DNA of 64,000 nt, from positions 353,386-417,385 of the forward strand of contig NZ_JABGCH010000001.1 in the NCBI RefSeq assembly GCF_019799945.1. The letters are read 5' to 3'. The notes beneath the pieces are model-generated. The model was not told where the DNA came from and ran no database searches. It was given only the letters and a program-made list of their open reading frames with translations. This document shows, in pieces, positions 52,189 to 60,148 of this stretch (position 1 is the stretch's first letter; every line of letters starts with the position of its first letter). The translations under genes were made by a program, and so were the position numbers. The DNA is from Modestobacter marinus. Its GTDB lineage: Bacteria > Actinomycetota > Actinomycetes > Mycobacteriales > Geodermatophilaceae.

Positions 52189-53928
52189 TCAACGCCCGAT
52201 GCCGCGACGGGCGCCGGGTGACGGCGTCCGGTGGAGGGCCGGCTCCGGCGGTCGGACGCTGCGGGTTGGTCGCGACGAGGACGCCGCGGGAGCCAGCGCT
52301 CGACGGGTAGCCCGATCGGCGTCGCGGTGGAGGCGCCAGGCGTTGCGCTCCTGGGCGAGCCGGTCGGGTGGTTGGGCGACCATTGCCGGGTCGGCCGTCA
52401 GCTCGGCGATGCGCGTGCGGGCGGCGGTCAACTCGCCCTCGGCGTCGGTGACGTCACCGTGGACGCCTGCCAGCTCCACAGCCGGGTCCAAAGGTTGGCC
52501 GTGCGCAGTGAGGCGGGTGAGCCGGTCCTCCTGCCGGCGGCGAGCCTGGTCCAGGGCACGGGACACGCGGTCGTGCGCTGCCTGGGCGGCATCGGCCGCC
52601 GCGCACAGCCGGGCGCGCTCGGGATGGGCCGCTTCAGTCCGGCGGTAGGCGAGCTCGCCTACCGCGGCCTGCAGCCGCGGCGCGTCATCGGCCGAGGAGG
52701 CGACGGCGGCGAGCTGTCGGGCCTCGGTGGGCAGTGTCGGCAGGTACGGCCGCCAGCGGTCCGCCCAGTCGACCAGCTGGTCCTCCGCCCGGTGGACCGC
52801 GCCGTGGCGCAGCCCGAGCCGGCCCGGGCCGGCGAGGACGACCTGGGCGGCCTGGCGGGCGGGGTCCCGCTGCGCGGCCCACCGGTCGAGCAGCGTGTCG
52901 CGGAGGCGGTCGGCCTCGGCGGTGACCAGCGCGCCGATGGCCTGGGCTCGCTGCGTGGCCTGCTGCGCGGCGATCGCCGTCTGCCGCTGCCGGTCCTGCA
53001 GCGCGGCCATCTGGTGGGCGTGGTCGGCGTCGACCGCGGCGATCGAGCGCAGCACCTCGCGGCGCCGCTGCAGGACCTCCAGCTGGTCCTGGCAGCGCTG
53101 CTCGGCCGTCCAGGCCGCGTGCAGCTCGGTGAGCACCTGGTCCAGCGGTCGGGGCTGGGCGTAGCAGGCGGCCTCGAGGGCGGCGAGCCCGGCGGCGTGA
53201 ACGGCGCCGAGGTCGGCCCGGTCGCGGGCGAACACCGCGATCCACTGCTGCCGGGCATCGGCGAGGTCCGCAGCGACGAGGTGGGCGGTGTTGGCGGTGC
53301 GGCCGCGGGTCATGCCCACGTAGGCGGCCGCCGCGCCGGTGTGCTCGCCGACCACTAGATGGGACGCGGCGACGGTGTCGCCCTGCACGCCGTGCACAGT
53401 GGACGCGTACGCCAGCTCGACGTGCTCGGCGACGTAGTCCGCGGGCAGCACCCGTTTCGCCGACCCGAACGGGGTGACACCGCCCGGGGTGACGTCACCA
53501 GGGGCGAGGCCCGTGGGGATGACGGCAAGACTTCCGCGCGGGTCGACCGCGGTGACGGCCCAGGTATCGCGATTCGCCACACCCAGGGTCCGGTCGTTGC
53601 GGCGGGTGGCGATCCGATCGCCGGCGCCGATCCGCTGTCCGGCCCGGGTAGTGACCACCCGGCCGTCATCGACCCGACCGCTGGCGATCAGCCGTTCCCG
53701 GATGGCAGCGCCCAGCTCGGCAGCCTGCTCACGGGTGTCGACCACCACGGCCACCGCTCCCCCGCCGGGAGAGGAGGCGGTGGCGAGCGCGGTCAGCGCC
53801 TCGAGCCGGGCGGCGGGATCGGAGTGGATCCGGATCTGGCCGCAGGCGTGTAGCGCGTCGAACACCGCCCTCGGGTCGTCACCGCGGCGCATGGCCAGGG
53901 TCAGCTCGGCGTACTCGGTGTCGGGCAC
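52189..53928 (-). CDS. MobF relaxase/helicase, C-terminal part separated by a frameshift
   Basis: The 579-codon frame continues the helicase of the gene upstream. It carries YASTVHGVQGDTV (the TVHxxQG helicase motif) and AYVGMTRGRTANTAHLV, both typical of TrwC/TraA-type relaxase-helicases, then a long coiled-coil-rich C-terminal region (residues 230-540). The apparent GTG 53928 start (VPDTEYAEL) is inside what should be continuous coding sequence: the upstream frame reads ...RTNAAGRTCPTP where RTNAAGRT-VPDTEY is expected. One base is missing near 53928. Confidence 0.85.
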   Translation of the reverse strand: MPDTEYAELTLAMRRGDDPRAVFDALHACGQIRIHSDPAARLEALTALATASSPGGGAVAVVVDTREQAAELGAAIRERLIASGRVDDGRVVTTRAGQRIGAGDRIATRRNDRTLGVANRDTWAVTAVDPRGSLAVIPTGLAPGDVTPGGVTPFGSAKRVLPADYVAEHVELAYASTVHGVQGDTVAASHLVVGEHTGAAAAYVGMTRGRTANTAHLVAADLADARQQWIAVFARDRADLGAVHAAGLAALEAACYAQPRPLDQVLTELHAAWTAEQRCQDQLEVLQRRREVLRSIAAVDADHAHQMAALQDRQRQTAIAAQQATQRAQAIGALVTAEADRLRDTLLDRWAAQRDPARQAAQVVLAGPGRLGLRHGAVHRAEDQLVDWADRWRPYLPTLPTEARQLAAVASSADDAPRLQAAVGELAYRRTEAAHPERARLCAAADAAQAAHDRVSRALDQARRRQEDRLTRLTAHGQPLDPAVELAGVHGDVTDAEGELTAARTRIAELTADPAMVAQPPDRLAQERNAWRLHRDADRATRRALAPAASSSRPTRSVRPPEPALHRTPSPGARRGIGR

Positions 53929-55820
53929 GTGCGGCCGGCTGCGTTGGTGCGGGTGAAGCGGTGCACCGCGTCCAAGGTCAGGCAGGCGGCCGGCTCGGCG
54001 GCGCGGACGGCGAGGTCGAGCACGCCGCCGCGGCCGACCGCCGCGAGCTGGTGGCGGTCACCGACCAGTGCGACTCGGGCCTGGGCCTCGTCGGCGATGG
54101 TGAGCAGTGCCCGGGCGGTGTCCTGGTCGAGCATGCCGGCCTCGTCGACGACCAGCAGATCCGCCGGCCGCAGCGCCGCGGCAACCTCTGGCCCGGCGTA
54201 AGGCGCGCCGGTGGCCGGATCGGCTTGCCCGACGGTGAGCCGGGTCCAGGCGCCGTCGGCCCAGCGCCAGCCGTGCTGGAAGGCCAGCCATGCGGCCGAC
54301 GCGGCGGCCGCGCCGACCTCCGTGGAGGCGACCCGGGCAGCCTTCAGCGTCGGAGTCACAACCAGCAACCCACGCCCCTGTAGAGCAAGGAGGTGACGGG
54401 TCGCGGCGAGGGTGGTGGTCTTGCCGGCGCCGGCCGCGCCCTCCACCACGACCAGCGGCCGCTCCCCCGCCAGCGCCGCTGCAATGGTGGCCTGCCCGAC
54501 ATCCAGCCCTTGCAGCCCGGCCGGCAGGTCCGCGGCGGGGCCTTGGTGGGTGCCGCGGGCGGCGAGCCGGGCGGCCAGATCGGCCTCGGCGTCGAGCACC
54601 GCCGGAGAGGTCCACGTCCGGATGTGCTCGGGGATCCCCTCGCGCTCCAGCAAGGGGACGCAGCGGGCCAGGGCGCGGTCGGTGAGGTCCTCGGCCAGCT
54701 CCCCGCGGACAGCGGCCTCGGCCACGATCCCCGACCCGGCGATGAGTCGTTCGGCTTCGCCACGGAGGTCGGCGGCGTTCCACGCCGAACGGCCCGCGGC
54801 CAGCCGGACGAGCAACTGTTCCACCGCGCGGTCACGATCCATCGCGCCGACCGGGGCGGGCATCAGCTCGACCGGTTGATCCGGGTCGCGGTAGCCGAGG
54901 GCGGCCAGCTCGCGCCTCCACCGCCCGGCCAGCTCGCGCCTCCACCGCCCGGTGAGGTCGGCGCCAGGCTGCGGGGTGACCTTGTCCGGGTGGCCGTCGG
55001 CCCACGCCCGGGCGTCCCAGGCCCGCCTCAGCGCGGGGCCGGGCTGTTCGCTGGAGTGTGCCATCGTCCATTCGCGTTCGTAACGGTCCAAATTGCGCCC
55101 GATCTGCGCTGCCCGCGCGCTGAATGGACCGACATAGTCGGCGAGCTCCAGTATCTCTCCACTCGCATCCAACGTATAGCCGTGGGCGGCGAGCGCGGCC
55201 CGGAACTGCGGGTCGCAGGCCACCGCGGCGTGCCCAATGCCGTTGATCCCCGCAAGAGAATCGCGGACGCCGACAGTGTGCAGTCCGCGCCATTTTTCGG
55301 CGGCGAGCACGCGTGCGTTGAGCTGCAGGTGCAGGTGCCGGTGTGGGTCGCCGGCGCGGGAGGTGTGGTGCCGCACGGTCACCGCATCCAGCACCTCGAT
55401 GGGCACCTGCACCTGCCCGCCGCGCGGCCCGACGCGGGTGGTCGCGTGCTGGGCCAGCCAGCCGATGATCTGGGTGGCGGCGCGGTCCTGGGCCGCGTCG
55501 TAGGCGGCGGCGACGTCGGGGTGCAATGCGGCAGCCAACGACCAGGACTTCGGGCCGTTCACCACTACCTCGACGAACCGCACTGCGCGTTCGTCGGTGC
55601 GCAGCCGACCCCTCGGCTCGCCAGTGTCGGGGTCTCGGCCGACGACCCAAGTCTCGTAGACCTCGCCGGTCAACCACGCGAGCTCCGCCACGCGACCGTC
55701 GCGGGCCACGAAGCGGCGGGCGACGCCGGTTCCCTCGGCCAAGTAGTAGTCGTCGGCCCGGCCGCGGTCGGCCTCCAGGTACTGCCGGGCAGCGGCCGGC
55801 GGACCAGCGTAGACCTTCAT
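53901..55820 (-). CDS. MobF-family conjugative relaxase, N-terminal part (TrwC domain and helicase motifs)
   Basis: From ATG 55820 the protein begins MKVYAGPPAAARQYLEADRG. The TrwC relaxase domain has the metal-binding triad HRHLH at residues 160-164, followed by Asn168, and VVNGPKSWSLAAAL. The AAA helicase core follows with Walker A GAAGAGKTTT and Walker B DLLVVDEAGMLDQDTA. The frame ends at 53901, 27 bases past a frameshift that separates it from the C-terminal half. Intact, the protein would be about 1,210 residues, normal for the family. It would nick oriT and unwind DNA for transfer. The longer frame to 55925 is unlikely. Confidence 0.88.
   Translation of the reverse strand: MKVYAGPPAAARQYLEADRGRADDYYLAEGTGVARRFVARDGRVAELAWLTGEVYETWVVGRDPDTGEPRGRLRTDERAVRFVEVVVNGPKSWSLAAALHPDVAAAYDAAQDRAATQIIGWLAQHATTRVGPRGGQVQVPIEVLDAVTVRHHTSRAGDPHRHLHLQLNARVLAAEKWRGLHTVGVRDSLAGINGIGHAAVACDPQFRAALAAHGYTLDASGEILELADYVGPFSARAAQIGRNLDRYEREWTMAHSSEQPGPALRRAWDARAWADGHPDKVTPQPGADLTGRWRRELAGRWRRELAALGYRDPDQPVELMPAPVGAMDRDRAVEQLLVRLAAGRSAWNAADLRGEAERLIAGSGIVAEAAVRGELAEDLTDRALARCVPLLEREGIPEHIRTWTSPAVLDAEADLAARLAARGTHQGPAADLPAGLQGLDVGQATIAAALAGERPLVVVEGAAGAGKTTTLAATRHLLALQGRGLLVVTPTLKAARVASTEVGAAAASAAWLAFQHGWRWADGAWTRLTVGQADPATGAPYAGPEVAAALRPADLLVVDEAGMLDQDTARALLTIADEAQARVALVGDRHQLAAVGRGGVLDLAVRAAEPAACLTLDAVHRFTRTNAAGRTCPTPSTPS
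54904..54951. repeat. 24-bp perfect tandem duplication inside the relaxase
   Basis: The 24-base unit starting GCCAGCTCGCGCCTCC occurs at 54904-54927 and again at 54928-54951, adding eight residues in frame (GRWRRELA repeated before ALGY). It looks recent because both copies are identical. Confidence 0.9.
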
Positions 55821-55882
55821 CCCACCGTGCAATTTCAACGCCACCCAACAATGACCAACGCGCCACCCCCAGAAACGGCGAT

Positions 55883-55961
55883 GGGCCCCGCGAAGCGAGG
55901 CCCGGACTACCATCATTGGTAGCATGCGTGCCGTTCTTAATGAAGGCTAGAGAACGGCACG
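55883..55961. other. candidate oriT: three clustered inverted repeats upstream of the relaxase
   Basis: Three hairpins lie within 79 bases, starting 62 bases upstream of the relaxase start: 55883-55903 (nine-base stem, one mismatch, GAA loop), 55907-55922 (CTACCA, TCAT, TGGTAG) and 55927-55961 (CGTGCCGTTCT / AGAACGGCACG, 13-base loop). MobF relaxases usually recognise a hairpin beside a nick site close to their own gene. The nick site cannot be fixed from sequence. Confidence 0.5.
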
Positions 55962-56902
55962 GAAGTGGTGTATCTCCCGGTGAGGGAGGCGTCGCGGATG
56001 TCATGCCGTTGATCGTCTATGGCAATTGTCGAGTTCAATGCAGAGTGACTTCTCTGCCTGGTGCTCGTGCTGCTGACGACCAGCTCCGTGATGCCCCGCT
56101 TCTCGTTAGACAGCAGCCTCCTGCGACACGGAGGCGTGGGCGCCGATCGGGCGGCCGGACAACGCAATCCTGCCGTAGAGGTGTCCCTGTTGCCCCACCC
56201 TTGCGGAAAGCTTCATCGGGCGGGCCCTACGGGACGGTAGTCGAGGGCACGTGCTCAGTCCTGCGGTGTTCCCGGTTGGGGTTCGCCATGCGGGACAGGG
56301 CTGCGCGTCGTCGCTGGAGCCAGTGCCCCCTATCTCAGGGCCACCTCGACGACCTCGGAACGCGCAACTCTCACACACAAACCTGTCCAGCCCAACATCC
56401 CGCCAGCCACTATTAGCACGACAGGAGATGGCACTGCCGCCAGGAGACAGTAACCCTCTGGGGTGCCGGGCGATTGATGCAAATGGCCTCGCTCCGACCA
56501 CAAGCTTTGCGGAACCGCATCCTCGTATACCGCGAGCGTGCCGAGATCGCGTGTCCGCAGATAACACTCGCCCCCACACCAATCATCCGCAAGCCCAGCC
56601 TGCTACGTGATCGGCTCCACACTGGCCTTTGCGAGTCGATCGGATGCGCACAAACAAGGATCCGCAACTCGGGGTCCCGCAACTGCAATGCCCCACAGCC
56701 CTGGGGCCCTGTGCCACACTGGCCTCGTGCATCCGGCCGTCGGGGAACACTACTGCTGCTCTGACCCTTCCGATGACCTAGTCCGACCACCAGTCGCTGT
56801 CGATCGACGACGCCACACCTCGTTGAGCGACGCAACCCGCGGCATGCGCTGAACACGGTCAAGAGATTGCAGGCGTCCACGCGATGGCGGCGCAACATCC
56901 GT
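55962..56902. other. 941-base region without a recognisable gene
   Basis: Base composition falls clearly here. Open frames of 76-250 codons exist on both strands (for example 56106-56582 and 56413-57165, minus) but none has a ribosome site, a balanced composition or a recognisable motif, and they overlap each other and the NACHT gene. It probably holds the NACHT promoter and decayed sequence. Confidence 0.5.
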
Positions 56903-59692
56903 ATGCATAGACTGATCTGGGCCTTCGTTGTAGGAGTCCTTTGTTTGCTGGCCGGCGCGACGCTCCGTGCCTTTAGTGCCGACACAGCAGCCTTGCAACA
57001 GATTGCCAACCAATCGCAGGTCCTCGGATTCCTTTTGGCCGTTGGAAGCGCTGTCATTGCCAGTGCACGGGCCATGCAACAACAGCTCCGATCCGTCCAG
57101 GATTGGGAGTCCGAACTCGCGAAGCGGGCAAAACTCTCCGAGGACCAATATTTGCGAGCCCTCATAGGAACAAGCCATGCGGCCGCATTGCACTTCGACG
57201 ACGCCGACCCAACTCAGACAGGTGAGTTAGCTGGCATGCTCTTGGACATGTCGGAGCCAGATGCGGAGCCCAAGAACTTTGATTGGCTCGCCGATGAACT
57301 CGACGCCGACGACCGGGTCGTTATACTTGGACAGGCTGGCTCAGGCAAGACGGTCACCGTGTCCAAGTTGATACTTAGGCGACTATCCGATCGTAGTCCT
57401 GAGCAACGGGTTCCCGTCAGGTTGAGCTTGGCTAACTGGAATTCGGACATGAGCCCCGATGAGTGGTTCGCTAGCCAGATCGCCCAGGACTACGGATTGC
57501 CATTGCAACGAGCCAAGGACCTCGTGGAGGACAGGCGGATACAGCCGATCCTTGACGGGCTGGACGAGATGGACCCTGATGAATCTCTTGCTCGCCCAAC
57601 TCGGGCTCTCTCGCTAATAGAGTGGCTCAACCACGAATATACCGACGCAGGACGCCCGGCAGGAGTGATCCTTACATGCCGCGAGGCGAGATATCGCTCA
57701 CTAGCTCAACTAGGCGAGACCCTGCAACCGGCTAGACAATTTCGGATACTCCCCTTGGCGCCGGCGCAGATCCGTGACTATATCGAGAGGGTATTCGCAG
57801 GCGACGCTACAAAGGTCGCCTCCTGGAAACCCGTTCTCGATACCGTCGAAGGGGTTCGAGGAGGACCAGTCTGGGCCGTCCTCGCGACGCCATGGCGTCT
57901 GACCCTCGCGATCACCTTGGTGCGCTCGGGGCGGTCCCCTGCACAGTTGTTCGACGTTAAGCCTACGGAGACCGTAGCGCTCACTGCCCAGCGCGCCGAG
58001 GACGAACTGATCGCGTCCTTTATCGAAGCGACAACAATACTGGCGGAGAAACTGCCAAACGCAAAACCTCCCCGATACAGTGTCGCGCAAACCACGGCGT
58101 ACCTGCGAGAATTAGCGCGTCGCCTGCAACTACAGGCGCGCACACAAGGACATGCGCCCGCGGCAGTCTCGATCGTACCTTATCAACTCTTCGCATCGGT
58201 GCCGCAAGCCCGCTTCGCCCACGGAGTCTTCGCGGGTAGCATAATGGCGTTGGGCTGTTTAGCCCTGGCGCTCGATGGCATTGGTCCGCCGACTGTATGG
58301 CTTGAATCCGCTCGTCACTTTTTCACGGCAGAGATCGGGCTGGCCTCTCGAATCTTTCAGGAGGTAGTTCCGGCGCTAGGCCTACTAGGGGCCCCCTTTT
58401 TGGCCGGCACGTTGGCCGCCGCCTCGCCTTCGCCCCCCGTATCAAAGATGAGGGTGGGCGGTCGCCTATCCGCTCGCGTGACGCAAGCCTTGCCCTATGC
58501 GGTCACCGGGGCGGCCGTAGCCCTACTGGGTTATTCGCTACGACTGTCACCTCGGACATACAGCGGGTATTGGCTCGTCGAAGCAATTTTTGTCCTTTCC
58601 GTTGTGACGGTGGGAGTTTATCTTCGGCAGCGGTGGCCCGCAAGGAGCGGACTGATTGTTTCCGTGGTCGTAATCTCATCCGTGCTGCTGTGGAGTCCTT
58701 TCACTCTCAGCGTAGCCCTGGGTGGTGCGGCCGATGCCTTTCTATATGGTCTCGCGATGATGGCTCTGACGGTAATAGTCGTGTTGGCTGCCATTCATTG
58801 CATCACCCCGCTCGCTCTGGCCATCAACGCGCGACTGGACTTGCAGGCGCACAGAGCGGCACTGACCGCACTTGGCGTGGGGGCCTTTGTCGCTTCGGCT
58901 ACATGGCTAAGCTTTGTGCTGAACGACCTTGATGTCGAGACGATCTCCCTAGTCACGGGAGATACCTTTGGCGTGGGCCTGAGTACGAGAGCTCTTATCT
59001 CCTGGGGTGTCGCTGCGGGACTCGCCGCAGGTGTCTCAGCCGCTTACCGACGTTCGGCTGGAGATGGTGCCCTGATTGGCGTTATAACGGGTCTTGGAGT
59101 AGGCCTCGGCGGCATGCTCAGGATCTGGACTTACGGCCCGTTCGAAGACCTGTTCGGACTACTGTTGGCGTTCCCCCGGGCCTCCTTAGGTGCGCTTCTA
59201 GCGGCCGTGCTGCTCGCGCTCGTCCTGCGAGATCCGGTTCCGGATGGGCGTATCGAGCGATCGCCGCACGCCGCGTTGCGGGATGATCTGGTCAACGCAA
59301 GCTGGACGGCGGCCACCCTATCGGCACTGCTGTTCCTATTCTTGATTTCCGGCCTCGGCGACATATTCGGAATCCCCTTCGTCGGGACGCGAGGCGCTGC
59401 GGCGTTCGCCCTTGCCACAGGATTGGCGTTTGGGCTGTTCGGGAGGCGCGCTTGGTTTCGATACGTAATCGGAGTCGTCTTTGCGTCCGCGCGACGTCAA
59501 TTGCCACTTCAGCTCGGAGCGTTCTTGCGCTGGGCCAAATTGGCAGGATTGTTGCGACTAAGCGGCTCGGCTTACCAGTTCCGGCATCTGGAACTCCAAG
59601 ATTGGTTGTTGCCGCAGCACAGTCCCGAGTCTCTTCAACGGACCCCCGAGGGAGTCGCCGTGGAGCATGATGGAATGCGTCGCCAGCCGTGA
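56903..59692 (+). CDS. NACHT-domain NTPase with multi-pass membrane C-terminus; putative anti-phage protein
   Basis: From ATG 56903, 929 residues (TTG 56867 would add 12). Two hydrophobic segments at about 2-22 and 40-56 are followed by the NACHT module: Walker A GQAGSGKT at 143-150, Walker B LDGLDE at 217-222, sensor VILTCREARYR at about 255-265. About ten membrane segments fill residues 430-850. The end has YQFRHLELQDWLLP, the C-terminal phrase of actinobacterial NACHT-membrane proteins. Bacterial NACHT proteins include anti-phage systems. Codon use (many A/T-ending codons) contrasts with the flanks, indicating recent acquisition. Ligand and effect are unknown; a membrane-disrupting effector is one possibility. 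Confidence 0.85.
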   Translation: MHRLIWAFVVGVLCLLAGATLRAFSADTAALQQIANQSQVLGFLLAVGSAVIASARAMQQQLRSVQDWESELAKRAKLSEDQYLRALIGTSHAAALHFDDADPTQTGELAGMLLDMSEPDAEPKNFDWLADELDADDRVVILGQAGSGKTVTVSKLILRRLSDRSPEQRVPVRLSLANWNSDMSPDEWFASQIAQDYGLPLQRAKDLVEDRRIQPILDGLDEMDPDESLARPTRALSLIEWLNHEYTDAGRPAGVILTCREARYRSLAQLGETLQPARQFRILPLAPAQIRDYIERVFAGDATKVASWKPVLDTVEGVRGGPVWAVLATPWRLTLAITLVRSGRSPAQLFDVKPTETVALTAQRAEDELIASFIEATTILAEKLPNAKPPRYSVAQTTAYLRELARRLQLQARTQGHAPAAVSIVPYQLFASVPQARFAHGVFAGSIMALGCLALALDGIGPPTVWLESARHFFTAEIGLASRIFQEVVPALGLLGAPFLAGTLAAASPSPPVSKMRVGGRLSARVTQALPYAVTGAAVALLGYSLRLSPRTYSGYWLVEAIFVLSVVTVGVYLRQRWPARSGLIVSVVVISSVLLWSPFTLSVALGGAADAFLYGLAMMALTVIVVLAAIHCITPLALAINARLDLQAHRAALTALGVGAFVASATWLSFVLNDLDVETISLVTGDTFGVGLSTRALISWGVAAGLAAGVSAAYRRSAGDGALIGVITGLGVGLGGMLRIWTYGPFEDLFGLLLAFPRASLGALLAAVLLALVLRDPVPDGRIERSPHAALRDDLVNASWTAATLSALLFLFLISGLGDIFGIPFVGTRGAAAFALATGLAFGLFGRRAWFRYVIGVVFASARRQLPLQLGAFLRWAKLAGLLRLSGSAYQFRHLELQDWLLPQHSPESLQRTPEGVAVEHDGMRRQP

Positions 59693-59705
59693 GTGATTGT
59701 CGCCG

Positions 59706-59723
59706 AGGCTTCGAACGAAGCCT
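59706..59723 (+). terminator. hairpin after the NACHT gene
   Basis: AGGCTTCG, AA, CGAAGCCT gives an eight-base perfect stem, 13 bases after the stop codon. Confidence 0.6.
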
Positions 59724-60148
59724 TAGGGTGATGCGACTGTCCGTAGAGCCCGCGCAGGGACCGGTGGAGAGGCCTCAGCCGACATCACCGAACAGGGATC
59801 CCTCGCAGAACACCGGCTGCGGCCGCCGAAACCGGGTGCACGTCGCCATAGCCGGTTCCTTGTACGGAACTCGTACGTGGGCGATCGGAGACCCCACTGC
59901 CTTCCGGCCGGAATGAGGCGACGGCAGGATCCAGGGATGCCGGGCGGGGCGCTGGCCACCGCGTTCGGTCCGGGCACACGACCGCCCGCGGCGCGTGTCG
60001 CGCCGAGCGGCCGCCGCGACGCCGCCGGGGTCGGCCCTCCATGCGGGGTGGGCGGCGCGGTCGGCCAGCACCGACACGAGCCCTCGGCGATCTTCGGCCC
60101 TCCCTCGTGTAGCGTCCGAGTTCGCGTTCTCAAAAGCTGGGAGTACAG
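59724..60148. other. 425-base intergenic region without a recognisable gene
   Basis: Short overlapping frames on the minus strand (59723-60241, 59775-60077) show Arg/Ala-rich composition and no motif. The stretch before the DUF262 gene holds GGGAG at 60139-60143, the DUF262 ribosome site, and a TAGCGT hexamer at about 60109 that could be its -10. Confidence 0.45.

Noticed and set aside
53895-53940. Programmed -1 frameshift in the relaxase
   Set aside because: No slippery heptamer and no convincing stimulatory structure; a simple base loss explains it.
55926-56902. Small genes upstream of the NACHT gene (for example 56106-56582 minus, 56474-56764 plus)
   Set aside because: No ribosome sites, mutually overlapping, unbalanced composition, no recognisable motif.
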